Source: Pseudomonas sp. ML2-2023-3
Lineage (GTDB): Bacteria > Pseudomonadota > Gammaproteobacteria > Pseudomonadales > Pseudomonadaceae
Length of the DNA: 64,000 nucleotides
NCBI RefSeq assembly: GCF_037055275.1
Contig: NZ_CP146343.1
Coordinates: 1,336,501-1,400,500, forward strand
Direction: 5' to 3'
Below, in pieces: positions 30,790-38,453 of the stretch. The stretch's first letter is position 1, and each line of letters starts with the position of its first letter. The position numbers and the translations under genes are program-made. The notes below the pieces were generated by a model. It was given only the letters and a program-made list of their open reading frames with translations, was not told the DNA's origin and searched no databases.

Positions 30790-31287
30790 TTACGTGCGCA
30801 AGTGAGTCAACGGCAACTCGGTGCTGTTAAGCACCTGATTGAGCACAAAGCTCGAGCGCACGCTGGTCACGCCTTCGATACGGGTCAGCTCCCCCAGCAG
30901 CAGTTTCTGGTAATGATCCATGTCGGCTACCACCACTTTGAGCTGGTAGTCCGCGTCCATGCCGGTCACCAGGCTGCACTCCAACACCTGGGGCAGGTTG
31001 CGAATACAGGCTTCGAAATTCTCAAAACGCTCTGGCGTGTGTCGGTCCATGCCGATCAGCACGTAGGCCGTAAGGCTTAAACCCAGCAGCTTACGGTCGA
31101 GCAGCGCCACCTGCCGGCTGATGTAGCCATCATCCTCCAGCTGTTTAACCCGGCGTGAGCAAGGTGATGGCGACAGGCCGATGCGCTCGGCCAGTTCCTG
31201 GTTAGAGATGCGTGCGTCACGCTGCAATTCCGCCAAAATGCTCAGGTCATACCGGTCGAGTTTGCTCACGAAGTTACCCTTTGTCAT
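30790..31287 (-). CDS. Lrp/AsnC family transcriptional regulator
   Basis: A 165-residue DNA-binding regulator: an N-terminal winged helix ('LDRYDLSILAELQRDARISN', 'RIGLSPSPCSRRVKQLEDDG') and a C-terminal RAM/ACT-like effector domain ('RNLPQVLECSLVTGMDADYQL'). Such proteins usually sense amino acids. A GTG at 31272 (VSKLDRYD) is an alternative start. No transporter or amino-acid enzyme is divergent from it; the adjacent transcript on the other strand is a probable RNA. Confidence 0.88.
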   Translation of the reverse strand: MTKGNFVSKLDRYDLSILAELQRDARISNQELAERIGLSPSPCSRRVKQLEDDGYISRQVALLDRKLLGLSLTAYVLIGMDRHTPERFENFEACIRNLPQVLECSLVTGMDADYQLKVVVADMDHYQKLLLGELTRIEGVTSVRSSFVLNQVLNSTELPLTHLRT

Positions 31288-31359
31288 AACTATTGCGTGA
31301 AAGTATCCACCTTAAGTCAAAAATTGCGCAAGTAATGTTTTATCGAGCAATATTCGCAA

Positions 31360-31583
31360 TCGCCTGCTGTGCCCTCAAGCCTATTCTTATCAACAGAATC
31401 ACTGCCCGGACATAGAGTCCACAGCGGCCCGCCGAATCAGGCCAGCCGCGGCCGCCAACCCCACAGGGGTGTTCCGGCCCCCGGGCTACGCACTGTCCAG
31501 AAGACGGCGCGAGGTGAGCCAACATCACAAGTGTTGAGCCAGGACTGAAAATTCAAGGGGCGACCGACGGGTCGCCCTTTTTT
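31360..31583 (+). ncRNA. Candidate small RNA or structured leader
   Basis: A GC-rich stretch between the Lrp gene and the DUF6515 gene, without a credible reading frame. It holds short perfect hairpins (GGAC...GTCC near 31407; CCCC-ACA-GGGG near 31465) and ends in a textbook intrinsic terminator (31558-31583), about 100 bases before the next start. A possible promoter is TTGCGC with CAATAT 17-18 bases on, near 31324-31354. I could not match it to 6S, 4.5S, tmRNA, RNase P, RsmY/Z, PrrF or CrcZ from memory. The 5' end is a guess. Confidence 0.5.
31558..31583 (+). terminator. Intrinsic terminator of the candidate RNA
   Basis: GGGCGACC (31558-31565) and GGTCGCCC (31570-31577) form a perfect 8-bp stem with a 4-base loop, followed directly by six T. 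Confidence 0.9.
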
Positions 31584-31643
31584 CGTTTGCCAAAAATAAG
31601 TTTTACCCGACTGTTTCCCACAGAACTGGTTCTATAAATCCTA

Positions 31644-31659
31644 GTCTTATTTGTAAGAC
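31644..31659 (+). promoter_or_regulatory. Inverted repeat before the DUF6515 gene
   Basis: GTCTTA-TTTG-TAAGAC, a perfect 16-base inverted repeat ending 22 bases before the start codon and 11 before the GAGGA ribosome site. It could be an operator or a leader hairpin. Confidence 0.4.
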
Positions 31660-31681
31660 CTAACCCGCAGTGAGGAACAGC

Positions 31682-32776
31682 ATGAAACCGCGCATCTGGC
31701 ATCTGGCTACAGTTGGCGTGCTCTGTGTGAGTGTCAGCGGACAGTTATTGGCCGATGAACGAGGTGAAGGCGGTCCTCAAGAAGCTCGCCCCGCCCATTC
31801 CAATGGTGGTCAGCAACACGGGCAGGGCGGTAATAATCAGCCGCGCCAGGAGTTCAACCAAGGGCGCCCCCAAGGCCATCAAGACAACCAGCCACGCCCT
31901 GAAAACAGGCTGCAACAAGAAAATTCGCAGTCCCATGGCGGTCAATGGCAAGGGCGCCCGCAGGGTCATTCAGACACCTCGGCCCGCCCTGAAAACAGGC
32001 CGTCACAAGAGAATGCGCAGTCTCATGGCGGTCAATGGCAAGGGCGTCCACAGGGCGCAGCCCCTGTTCAAGCGCGCCCGGTCCAGCCCGGTAATAACCT
32101 GTCGATTCAGTCTCGTCCAGATACAGTGCAGCAGACCCAGGCCCCGAACCGGGGTGGCAATCAGAGTTGGCACGGCGGCGGTTACTACCCGGGCGCCAAT
32201 AATCGTCACCCCAACGACCAGCGCTGGGTCGGGCGCCCGCCCGGGAACGGAAATGGCTGGGGTCCGGGGCCTCAATACAGGCCCGGTTACGTGATTGACC
32301 GTTTTCCCGGTCAGTACCGGCAAGTGCCCTATCGCGGTCAGGATTACTTCTTTTCCGGCGGCTACTGGTATCGCCCACAAGGCCCGCGGTACATCGTGGT
32401 TCAACCGCCCTATGGGATTCGCGTAGGGTATTTGCCTGAGTTTGCGCGGGAAGTATGGTTTGGCAGCACGTTGATGTTCCTGGCGGCGGGTGCGTATTAC
32501 GCGTATCAACCCGCAACCCAGGACTACATCGTGGTTCAACCCCCGACTGCCCAGCAACCAGTGAGCAACGGCTATGACGTGGTGGCTTACCCGATGAATG
32601 GCCAGAGCCCGGCGCAAATCGATCAGGATCGCTATGACTGCTACCGCTGGGCTGTGGATCAAAGCGGTTTTGACCCAGCCAGACTCACCTACGCACCTGA
32701 CCCGGCCTTGGTGCAAGCCTATCGTCAGGCACAAGGCAATTGCCTGAGCAGCCGCGGGTATCAGGTGACGTATTGA
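31682..32776 (+). CDS. Secreted Gln/Gly-rich DUF6515 family protein
   Basis: A 364-residue protein with a signal peptide (cleavage after about LLADE, residue 24), a low-complexity His/Gln/Gly/Asn region (to about residue 190), and a DUF6515-type domain ('YRQVPYRGQDYFFSGGYWY', 'YIVVQPPYGIRVGYLP') with a hydrophobic stretch near residue 265. The C-terminus ('QIDQDRYDCYRWAVDQSGFDP') recurs in small envelope proteins. No function is known; an envelope location is inferred. GAGGA precedes the ATG. Confidence 0.82.
   Translation: MKPRIWHLATVGVLCVSVSGQLLADERGEGGPQEARPAHSNGGQQHGQGGNNQPRQEFNQGRPQGHQDNQPRPENRLQQENSQSHGGQWQGRPQGHSDTSARPENRPSQENAQSHGGQWQGRPQGAAPVQARPVQPGNNLSIQSRPDTVQQTQAPNRGGNQSWHGGGYYPGANNRHPNDQRWVGRPPGNGNGWGPGPQYRPGYVIDRFPGQYRQVPYRGQDYFFSGGYWYRPQGPRYIVVQPPYGIRVGYLPEFAREVWFGSTLMFLAAGAYYAYQPATQDYIVVQPPTAQQPVSNGYDVVAYPMNGQSPAQIDQDRYDCYRWAVDQSGFDPARLTYAPDPALVQAYRQAQGNCLSSRGYQVTY
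31862..32056 (+). repeat. In-frame 90-bp tandem repeat in the DUF6515 gene
   Basis: Two full 90-base units (31862-31951, 31952-32041) and a start of a third (to 32056) encode 30-residue repeats beginning GRPQGH, with RPEN, QEN.QSHGGQWQ shared. Exact period and high identity suggest recent duplication and likely copy-number change between strains. Confidence 0.88.
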
Positions 32777-32787
32777 CCTGAACACCT

Positions 32788-32878
32788 GTAGTAGCTGCCG
32801 CAGGCTGCGAAGGGTTGCGTAGCAACCCGTTGTCTCAAAGACTCCGCGATCCCCTTCGCAGCCTGCGGCAGCTACTAC
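32788..32878. repeat. Nested inverted repeat, copy 2
   Basis: Outer arms GTAGTAGCTGCCGCAGGCTG... (from 32788) and complement ending ...CAGCTACTAC (32878), with inner hairpin GGGTTGC-GTA-GCAACCC. Same build as 30692-30781 but with different bases in the arms that still pair, i.e. compensated changes. Its right arm provides the fieF stop codon (32875-32877). Confidence 0.82.
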
Positions 32879-33768
32879 AAGGTTTTGCCCCTAACCACTT
32901 CCTTCGGGTCGGCGTGCACCAGCACCTCGGCCTGGGGGTAAACCTGCTTGATGGCGTCGGCGGCGTGGTCGCAGATGGTATGGGCTGCGGACAGGGTCAG
33001 CTCGCCCGGCAGCTCAAGGTGAAACTGCACAAACCAGACAGTGCCCGAGATGCGTGTGCGCAGGTCGTGAGCGCCCAGTACGCCCGGCACGGCACAGGCC
33101 AATGACAGCATGTTTTCGCTGATGTCACTCGGTAACTCCTGATCCATCAACACGGCAAAACTCTCACGCCCGATCTGGATCGCACTCCAGAGGATATACA
33201 CCGCAATCCCCAGACCAAACCAGGCATCCAGTTGAGGAAAGCCAACACTGGCCAGCACCAGCGCCAGCAAAATACTGCCATTGAGCATCAGGTCCGATCG
33301 ATAGTGCAGCGAGTCGGCACGCACGGCATTGGAGCCCGTGGCCTTGATCACCCGGTGTTGCAGCATCAACAGTGCCACGGTCATCACCAGCGAAAATACG
33401 ATCACGCCAATTCCGATCCACGGTGCGCCCACCGGCTCGGGGTTTTTCAGCCGTTCGACGGCCTGAAAGGCGATCAATACTGCACTCACCCCGATAAACA
33501 GTGCTTGTCCCATGCCGGCCAGCGACTCGGCCTTGCCGTGACCGTAGCGGTGATCTTCATCGGCGGGGCGCAAGGCGTAATGCACGGCCAGCAAATTGAG
33601 AAACGAGGTCACGCCATCGAGCAGCGAGTCGGTCAACCCGGCGAGCATGCTGATCGAGCCACTGAGCCACCAGGCGATGGCCTTGGTCACGATCAACAGA
33701 CTCGCCACCGCCACCGACGCACGGGTGGCGAGGCGTAACAGGCGGGCGTGTTCCGTGCTGCTGGTCAT
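32875..33768 (-). CDS. fieF: Cation diffusion facilitator FieF/YiiP type
   Basis: A 297-residue metal/proton antiporter in the inner membrane, moving Zn2+ or Fe2+ out. It follows E. coli FieF closely: 'MLAGLTDSLLDGVTSFLNLL' with the transport-site aspartates, 'DEDHRYGHGKAESLAG', 'VRADSLHYRSDLMLNGSILL' and the C-terminal 'GAHDLRTRISGTVWFVQFHLE' domain with binding-site histidines. The stop codon lies in a repeat element. It is a housekeeping paralogue of the CzcD at 56.6 kb. Confidence 0.9.
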   Translation of the reverse strand: MTSSTEHARLLRLATRASVAVASLLIVTKAIAWWLSGSISMLAGLTDSLLDGVTSFLNLLAVHYALRPADEDHRYGHGKAESLAGMGQALFIGVSAVLIAFQAVERLKNPEPVGAPWIGIGVIVFSLVMTVALLMLQHRVIKATGSNAVRADSLHYRSDLMLNGSILLALVLASVGFPQLDAWFGLGIAVYILWSAIQIGRESFAVLMDQELPSDISENMLSLACAVPGVLGAHDLRTRISGTVWFVQFHLELPGELTLSAAHTICDHAADAIKQVYPQAEVLVHADPKEVVRGKTL

Positions 33769-33797
33769 GGCGCTTCCTTGTTCATGGGCGACGGGCT

Positions 33798-34217
33798 TCA
33801 GGCGGCGGGCTGCAAACCGTACATGGCCAACTGCTGTGCGCTGCCCTTGTGCTGGATCAGGCGCGGGTCGTTCAGCGGGAAACTGCGGCCCAACTCGCTT
33901 TCGAGAATGGCCTGAAGCTTGGCGTTATCGACCTTGCCGTCTTCGCCAATGGCTTCGCGCAGTTTTTCCGGGGCGATTTGTGCGGTTTTGCCTGGCGGGA
34001 AGTAAATCGCGCCGGTGGCGAAATCGACACCGAATGCGATCAGGCCCGGAATCACATAAAACAGCAGGCCTACGGCATCGAGCACAGCAATCATGGGATC
34101 GATCTTGCCGTCGATCTGTCCACGACGATCGGGAAAGAAAATACTGCCGCAGGCAGTCAATTGGCTGAGCAGGGCCGCAACCACGACACCGCCGATCACA
34201 CGGGAAGACATACGCAT
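33798..34217 (-). CDS. Small lipoprotein of unknown function
   Basis: A 139-residue protein with a lipoprotein signal and lipobox LTACG. After it comes 'DRRGQIDGKIDPMIAVLDAVGLLFYVIPGLIAFGVDF' in short blocks, a hydrophobic stretch that may insert in the membrane, and a charged C-terminal part. ATG 34217 has GAGGT about 7 bases upstream. The Cys-Gly-Ser start faintly recalls YceK/YidQ lipoproteins, but I would not assign it. Confidence 0.75.
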   Translation of the reverse strand: MRMSSRVIGGVVVAALLSQLTACGSIFFPDRRGQIDGKIDPMIAVLDAVGLLFYVIPGLIAFGVDFATGAIYFPPGKTAQIAPEKLREAIGEDGKVDNAKLQAILESELGRSFPLNDPRLIQHKGSAQQLAMYGLQPAA

Positions 34218-34315
34218 ACAAAAACCTCGAAGACGCTTAAAGGACTGAATCATTAAGACCGCGCTTAATGCTCAACTGTTCGCCGTTATACTCGCCGCTC
34301 TGTTCTGGAGCCACC

Positions 34316-36817
34316 ATGATTTCTTTGCCGATTGATGAAGTTTTACCTGCGCTGCGCCTGGCTTTGTCCGAGCGCCATGAAGCCGTGCTTGAAGCGCCCC
34401 CCGGCGCTGGTAAAACCACCCGTGTTCCGCTGGCCCTGCTCGATGAACCGTGGCTCGCCGGTCAGAAAATTCTGATGCTCGAACCCCGGCGTCTTGCTGC
34501 CCGTGCAGCCGCCGAGCGTTTGGCCAGTGAACTGGGTGAAAAAGTCGGCGAAACCGTGGGCTATCGGATTCGTCTCGACAGCAAAGTCGGTCCCGATACC
34601 CGTATTGAAGTGGTCACCGAAGGCATCCTCACCCGCCGCCTGCAGCACGACCCGGCGCTGGAAGGGGTAGGCCTGGTGATTTTCGACGAGTTCCATGAGC
34701 GTAGTCTGGATGCCGACCTGGCGTTGGCCTTGAGCCTCAATGGCCGTGAGCTGTTTCGCGACGAGCAACCGCTGAAAATCCTGCTGATGTCCGCCACCCT
34801 TGAGGGCGAGCGCCTGGCCAGCATCCTGGGCGATGCACCGATCCTGCGCAGTGAAGGACGCATGTACCCCGTAACGATGCGCTGGGGGCGGCCCTTTGTG
34901 CCCGGCGAGTTTATCGAGCCGCGAGTGGTGCAGACCGTCCTCGATGCCATCAACGATGAAAGCGGTAGCCTGCTGGTGTTCTTGCCCGGGCAGGCAGAGA
35001 TTCGCCGGGTCAATCAGCAATTGGCTGACGCGCTGGGCTCACGCAGCGATATTTTGCTGTGCCCGCTGCACGGTGAGCTGGATCTGGCGGCTCAGCGGGC
35101 GGCCATCGAACCGGCGCCCAAGGGCCTGCGCAAAGTGGTGCTGGCCACCAACATTGCCGAGACCAGCCTGACCATTGACGGCGTGCGCGTGGTCATCGAT
35201 GCCGGGCTGGCGCGGGTGCCGCGTTTTGACCCGGGCAGCGGCATGACCCGTCTCGATACCCAGCGTATCTCCCGTGCCAGTGCCACCCAGCGCGCTGGTC
35301 GTGCCGGGCGACTGGAACCCGGTGTGTGTTACCGCCTGTGGTCAGAAGACCAGCACGGGCAACTGGCCGCCTACGGCAGTGCTGAAATCCTTCAGGCAGA
35401 CCTTGCCGGGCTGGCGTTGCAGTTGGCGCGCTGGGGCGTGACGCCGGAGCAATTGATCTGGCTCGATGTGCCTCCCGCGGCAAGTTATGCACAGGCTCAG
35501 CAATTGCTGGAACGCCTGGGCGCCTTGCGCGACCGAAAACTCACGCCGCATGGCGAAACAATGGCCGAACTGCCTGCGCACCCGCGTATCGCCCATCTGT
35601 TACTTCGCGGGCAAGACTTGGGCCTGGCTGACATGGCCTGCGACGTGGCGGCGCTATTGGGTGAGCGCGATATCTTGCGCGGCGCCGGGGCGGATGTGCA
35701 CAGCCGCCTGGCCTTGCTCTCGGGTGAAAGCCGCGCCGCACGGGGCGGTCAAGGAGGCGTGCAGCGCGCCAAACAACTGGCCCGTCAGTATCGGGGCTAT
35801 TTGCGGGCCAAGGCCACTCAGCCGGTGACCGACCCCGATCACCCGCGCTGGCTGGGCGCCTTGCTGGCGCTGGCCTACCCCGACCGCATTGCCCAGCAAC
35901 GCAAGCCCGGTGGTGCGGAGTATCGGCTGGCCAATGGCCGGGCAGCGCTGTTCAGCGAAGTCGACGGCCTGATGAAGCAGCCCTGGCTGGTCATCGCAGA
36001 CCTGGGCAGCCGTCAGGGCCAGCGCGAAGAGCGTATCTACCTGGCCGCCGAGTTTGATCCCGCGCTGCTGGATGGCGTGCTGAGTGAGCAGGTCAGCGTT
36101 GTCGATCAGCTTGACTGGGATGAGCGAGAAGGCGTGTTGCGTGCTGAACGCCAACGCAAAGTGGGCGAACTGGTACTCAGTCGCGAACCGTTGACCGGTC
36201 TGGACGAGGCGGCGCGCACGCAAGCGCTGATCAATCTGGTGCGGCGCAAAGGCCTGGAGTTGTTGCCGTGGACGCCCGAACTGCGTCAATGGCAGGCGCG
36301 AGTGGCCCTGTTGCGTCAGCTTGAAATGCAGGCTCAAGGCCACAGCGAATGGCCGGACGTCAGCGATACTGCGCTATTGGCCGGGCTTGAGGAGTGGCTG
36401 GCGCCCTACCTGGGAAGGGTTTCGCGGCTGAGTCATTTTGCCGGCCTGGACCTGTCGAGCATTGTGCATAACTTGCTCAAATGGCCGCTGCCCCAGCGCC
36501 TCGACGAACTGGCGCCCCATCACATCAAGGTGCCGTCGGGTTCATCGGTGCGGTTGGACTACAGCGAGCACCCACCGATTTTGGCGGTACGCCTGCAAGA
36601 ACTGTTCGGCCTGGCGGATACCCCGCGCATTGCGGGCGGGCGTCAGGTGGTCAAATTGCACCTGTTGTCGCCTGCACGGCGACCGGTACAAGTGACCCAG
36701 GATCTGGCCAACTTCTGGCGCAGCACCTATGCCGAGGTGAAGAAAGACCTCAAGGGGCGTTATCCCAAGCTATTCCATAAGTTGGACCCTTGGGTCGATT
36801 CGCTTAACAAGAAATGA
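34316..36817 (+). CDS. hrpB: ATP-dependent helicase HrpB
   Basis: HrpB is a DEAH-family SF2 helicase of unclear RNA-related role. The 833-residue protein has Walker A 'APPGAGKTTRVP' at about 27-38, 'FDEFHERSLDADLAL' (DEFH box), 'LLMSATLEG', 'ATNIAETSLTIDGVRVVID' and 'QRAGRAGRLEPG' (motif VI), and an HrpB C-terminal domain with 'WPLPQRLDELAPHHIKVPSGS' in blocks. ATG 34316 follows CTGGAG. Its stop marks the left edge of the mobile island. Confidence 0.94.
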   Translation: MISLPIDEVLPALRLALSERHEAVLEAPPGAGKTTRVPLALLDEPWLAGQKILMLEPRRLAARAAAERLASELGEKVGETVGYRIRLDSKVGPDTRIEVVTEGILTRRLQHDPALEGVGLVIFDEFHERSLDADLALALSLNGRELFRDEQPLKILLMSATLEGERLASILGDAPILRSEGRMYPVTMRWGRPFVPGEFIEPRVVQTVLDAINDESGSLLVFLPGQAEIRRVNQQLADALGSRSDILLCPLHGELDLAAQRAAIEPAPKGLRKVVLATNIAETSLTIDGVRVVIDAGLARVPRFDPGSGMTRLDTQRISRASATQRAGRAGRLEPGVCYRLWSEDQHGQLAAYGSAEILQADLAGLALQLARWGVTPEQLIWLDVPPAASYAQAQQLLERLGALRDRKLTPHGETMAELPAHPRIAHLLLRGQDLGLADMACDVAALLGERDILRGAGADVHSRLALLSGESRAARGGQGGVQRAKQLARQYRGYLRAKATQPVTDPDHPRWLGALLALAYPDRIAQQRKPGGAEYRLANGRAALFSEVDGLMKQPWLVIADLGSRQGQREERIYLAAEFDPALLDGVLSEQVSVVDQLDWDEREGVLRAERQRKVGELVLSREPLTGLDEAARTQALINLVRRKGLELLPWTPELRQWQARVALLRQLEMQAQGHSEWPDVSDTALLAGLEEWLAPYLGRVSRLSHFAGLDLSSIVHNLLKWPLPQRLDELAPHHIKVPSGSSVRLDYSEHPPILAVRLQELFGLADTPRIAGGRQVVKLHLLSPARRPVQVTQDLANFWRSTYAEVKKDLKGRYPKLFHKLDPWVDSLNKK

Positions 36818-36954
36818 TTGACGCATTCAGGCTTCTGCTTCCACATAACGAGCAGCGTTGACTACGACGCGTTCACTGTCCCAGGTTGCTTGAGCTCTGG
36901 ACGAGGAAGTAACTGCACTGAGTTGAGGTGAATCGAAAACGCGTACTCGCTAAG

Positions 36955-36974
36955 GTGGATTTTCCAACATCCAC
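36955..36974 (+). promoter_or_regulatory. Hairpin at the ribosome site of the first recombinase gene
   Basis: GTGGAT (36955-36960) and ATCCAC (36969-36974) pair around an 8-base loop; the ribosome site AGGTGA follows at 36975-36980 and the ATG at 36984. It could be a recombinase-binding site near the element end or a translation control. The 166 bases from the hrpB stop to the ATG hold nothing else that I can name. Confidence 0.35.
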
Positions 36975-36983
36975 AGGTGAGCT

Positions 36984-38453
36984 ATGCCATACAGCAACCC
37001 CTCTCATCGAAGTCGCCTGACCACGATTGCGCGTATTTCCGATCCCTTTTCAAACGTGTCAACGCTTGAAGCCGCTGGCGCCCGCGCGGAGCCTCTGACC
37101 GCAGACCAATCACTTGTCGTTTATGAGTTCAACTCGATCTGCGAACCGGGAAATTCAGAGCTATACCACCTTCCATTTTTGTTTCATGCCAACGGAGACC
37201 CTTGGCATGAGGCAAACTCATACGTGCTGAGTGTGATTCGTGATAGCCCAGTTAGGGTTAGCCGCACCGATGGGATAAGAAAGCTAGCAAGTAAGTTGTT
37301 AGATTATTTGAGGTTTTGCGAAGACAATGAACAAGAATGGCTCGACTTCTCGGGTACTAGGATGTCCATGCACCCAACTACCCGTTACTTTCATAGGCTG
37401 ATAACGGAAGGTAAGAGAAGTAATTCTGTAATCAATCAATATACCGGGGCGGTATACGGTTTTTATCAATATGTCAGCGAGAACTGGCATCCATTAGATA
37501 TGAATAAGGTTGATACGGTCAAGTACGTCAAAATGATGGTGGAGACGTCAACAGGTACCAAGTCATTCGAGGTAAGGAAAAGAGGGCAGACAAAAAAGGT
37601 GCCACGCAGGGCGATGCCGCAAATTGGATACATAAGAGAGGATGGCGAGGATTTGCGGCCTCTGCATAATTCTGAACTTCAGGTCTTGATGCTATCTCTG
37701 AGTGATGGTGAAGTTTGGTCTGCTGTAGAGCGGCTTATTGTGCATGTTTCTCTTCTTACTGGGGCAAGAAAACAAACAGTTTTGACATTGCGGCTTCGGC
37801 ACCTGAAAAGATTTCGCCCTGAATTTCTGCAAAAAGATAATACTTATAAACTTTTTGCCGGGCCAGGAACCGGAATCGACACGAAAAATAACAAGCTGCA
37901 AGACCTCTATTTTCCTAGGCCGCTCGCCGAAGAATTATGCAGGTTAATTGCTAGCCCGTTGATGCTTGCCCGACAGAAAAAATTTCAAGCAAAGTTGGCA
38001 AAAGAATTTCCACAGGTGCAAATGACAGGCGATGAAATGTACGTATTTTTATCTGATCAGGGTAATAGCTATTACATGGCTAAGGATGATCCCCGGTATA
38101 CCCTAGTGAAATCGCCTCAGTCCGGGCAGGTCGCAGATACGATTCGACGCAAAATAAGACGTCTTGATATTAAAAACTTTCCTTGCGATTTTACCTGCCA
38201 CTGGCTGAGAGCAACATACGCCTATATTTTATATCAAAGGCTGAAAGCTCTCGTATCTAAAGAGTTGTTGCCGTCGGGGGATATCATCGATTTCATACAA
38301 TCCAGAATGCATCATGAGGCAAGAGAGACTACGGAGAACTACTTAAAGCTCTTTACAATGACGCATGAGAAAGTGCTCGTACAGGAGTTTTGGGAGTATA
38401 GGTTGTTTGAAGGTGCGTACGAAATATCAGGCGGAGGCCTGTCCAATGCATGA
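36984..38453 (+). CDS. Tyrosine recombinase, GmtY-like (first gene of the module)
   Basis: A 489-residue site-specific integrase with a complete active site: R262 in 'LLTGARKQTVLTLR', H406-x-x-R409 in 'CHWLRATYAYIL', H444 in 'RMHHEARE' and nucleophile Y453 in 'TENYLKLF'. The N-terminal ~200 residues are the core-binding region. Size and position fit the recombinase GmtY of gamma-mobile-trio islands (recalled name, not searched). The stop overlaps the next gene by 8 bases. AGGTGA precedes the ATG. Confidence 0.82.
   Translation: MPYSNPSHRSRLTTIARISDPFSNVSTLEAAGARAEPLTADQSLVVYEFNSICEPGNSELYHLPFLFHANGDPWHEANSYVLSVIRDSPVRVSRTDGIRKLASKLLDYLRFCEDNEQEWLDFSGTRMSMHPTTRYFHRLITEGKRSNSVINQYTGAVYGFYQYVSENWHPLDMNKVDTVKYVKMMVETSTGTKSFEVRKRGQTKKVPRRAMPQIGYIREDGEDLRPLHNSELQVLMLSLSDGEVWSAVERLIVHVSLLTGARKQTVLTLRLRHLKRFRPEFLQKDNTYKLFAGPGTGIDTKNNKLQDLYFPRPLAEELCRLIASPLMLARQKKFQAKLAKEFPQVQMTGDEMYVFLSDQGNSYYMAKDDPRYTLVKSPQSGQVADTIRRKIRRLDIKNFPCDFTCHWLRATYAYILYQRLKALVSKELLPSGDIIDFIQSRMHHEARETTENYLKLFTMTHEKVLVQEFWEYRLFEGAYEISGGGLSNA

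Noticed and set aside
31340..31528. Minus-strand frame of 62 codons in the candidate RNA region
   Set aside because: No ribosome site, odd composition and it lies over the structured, terminated interval.
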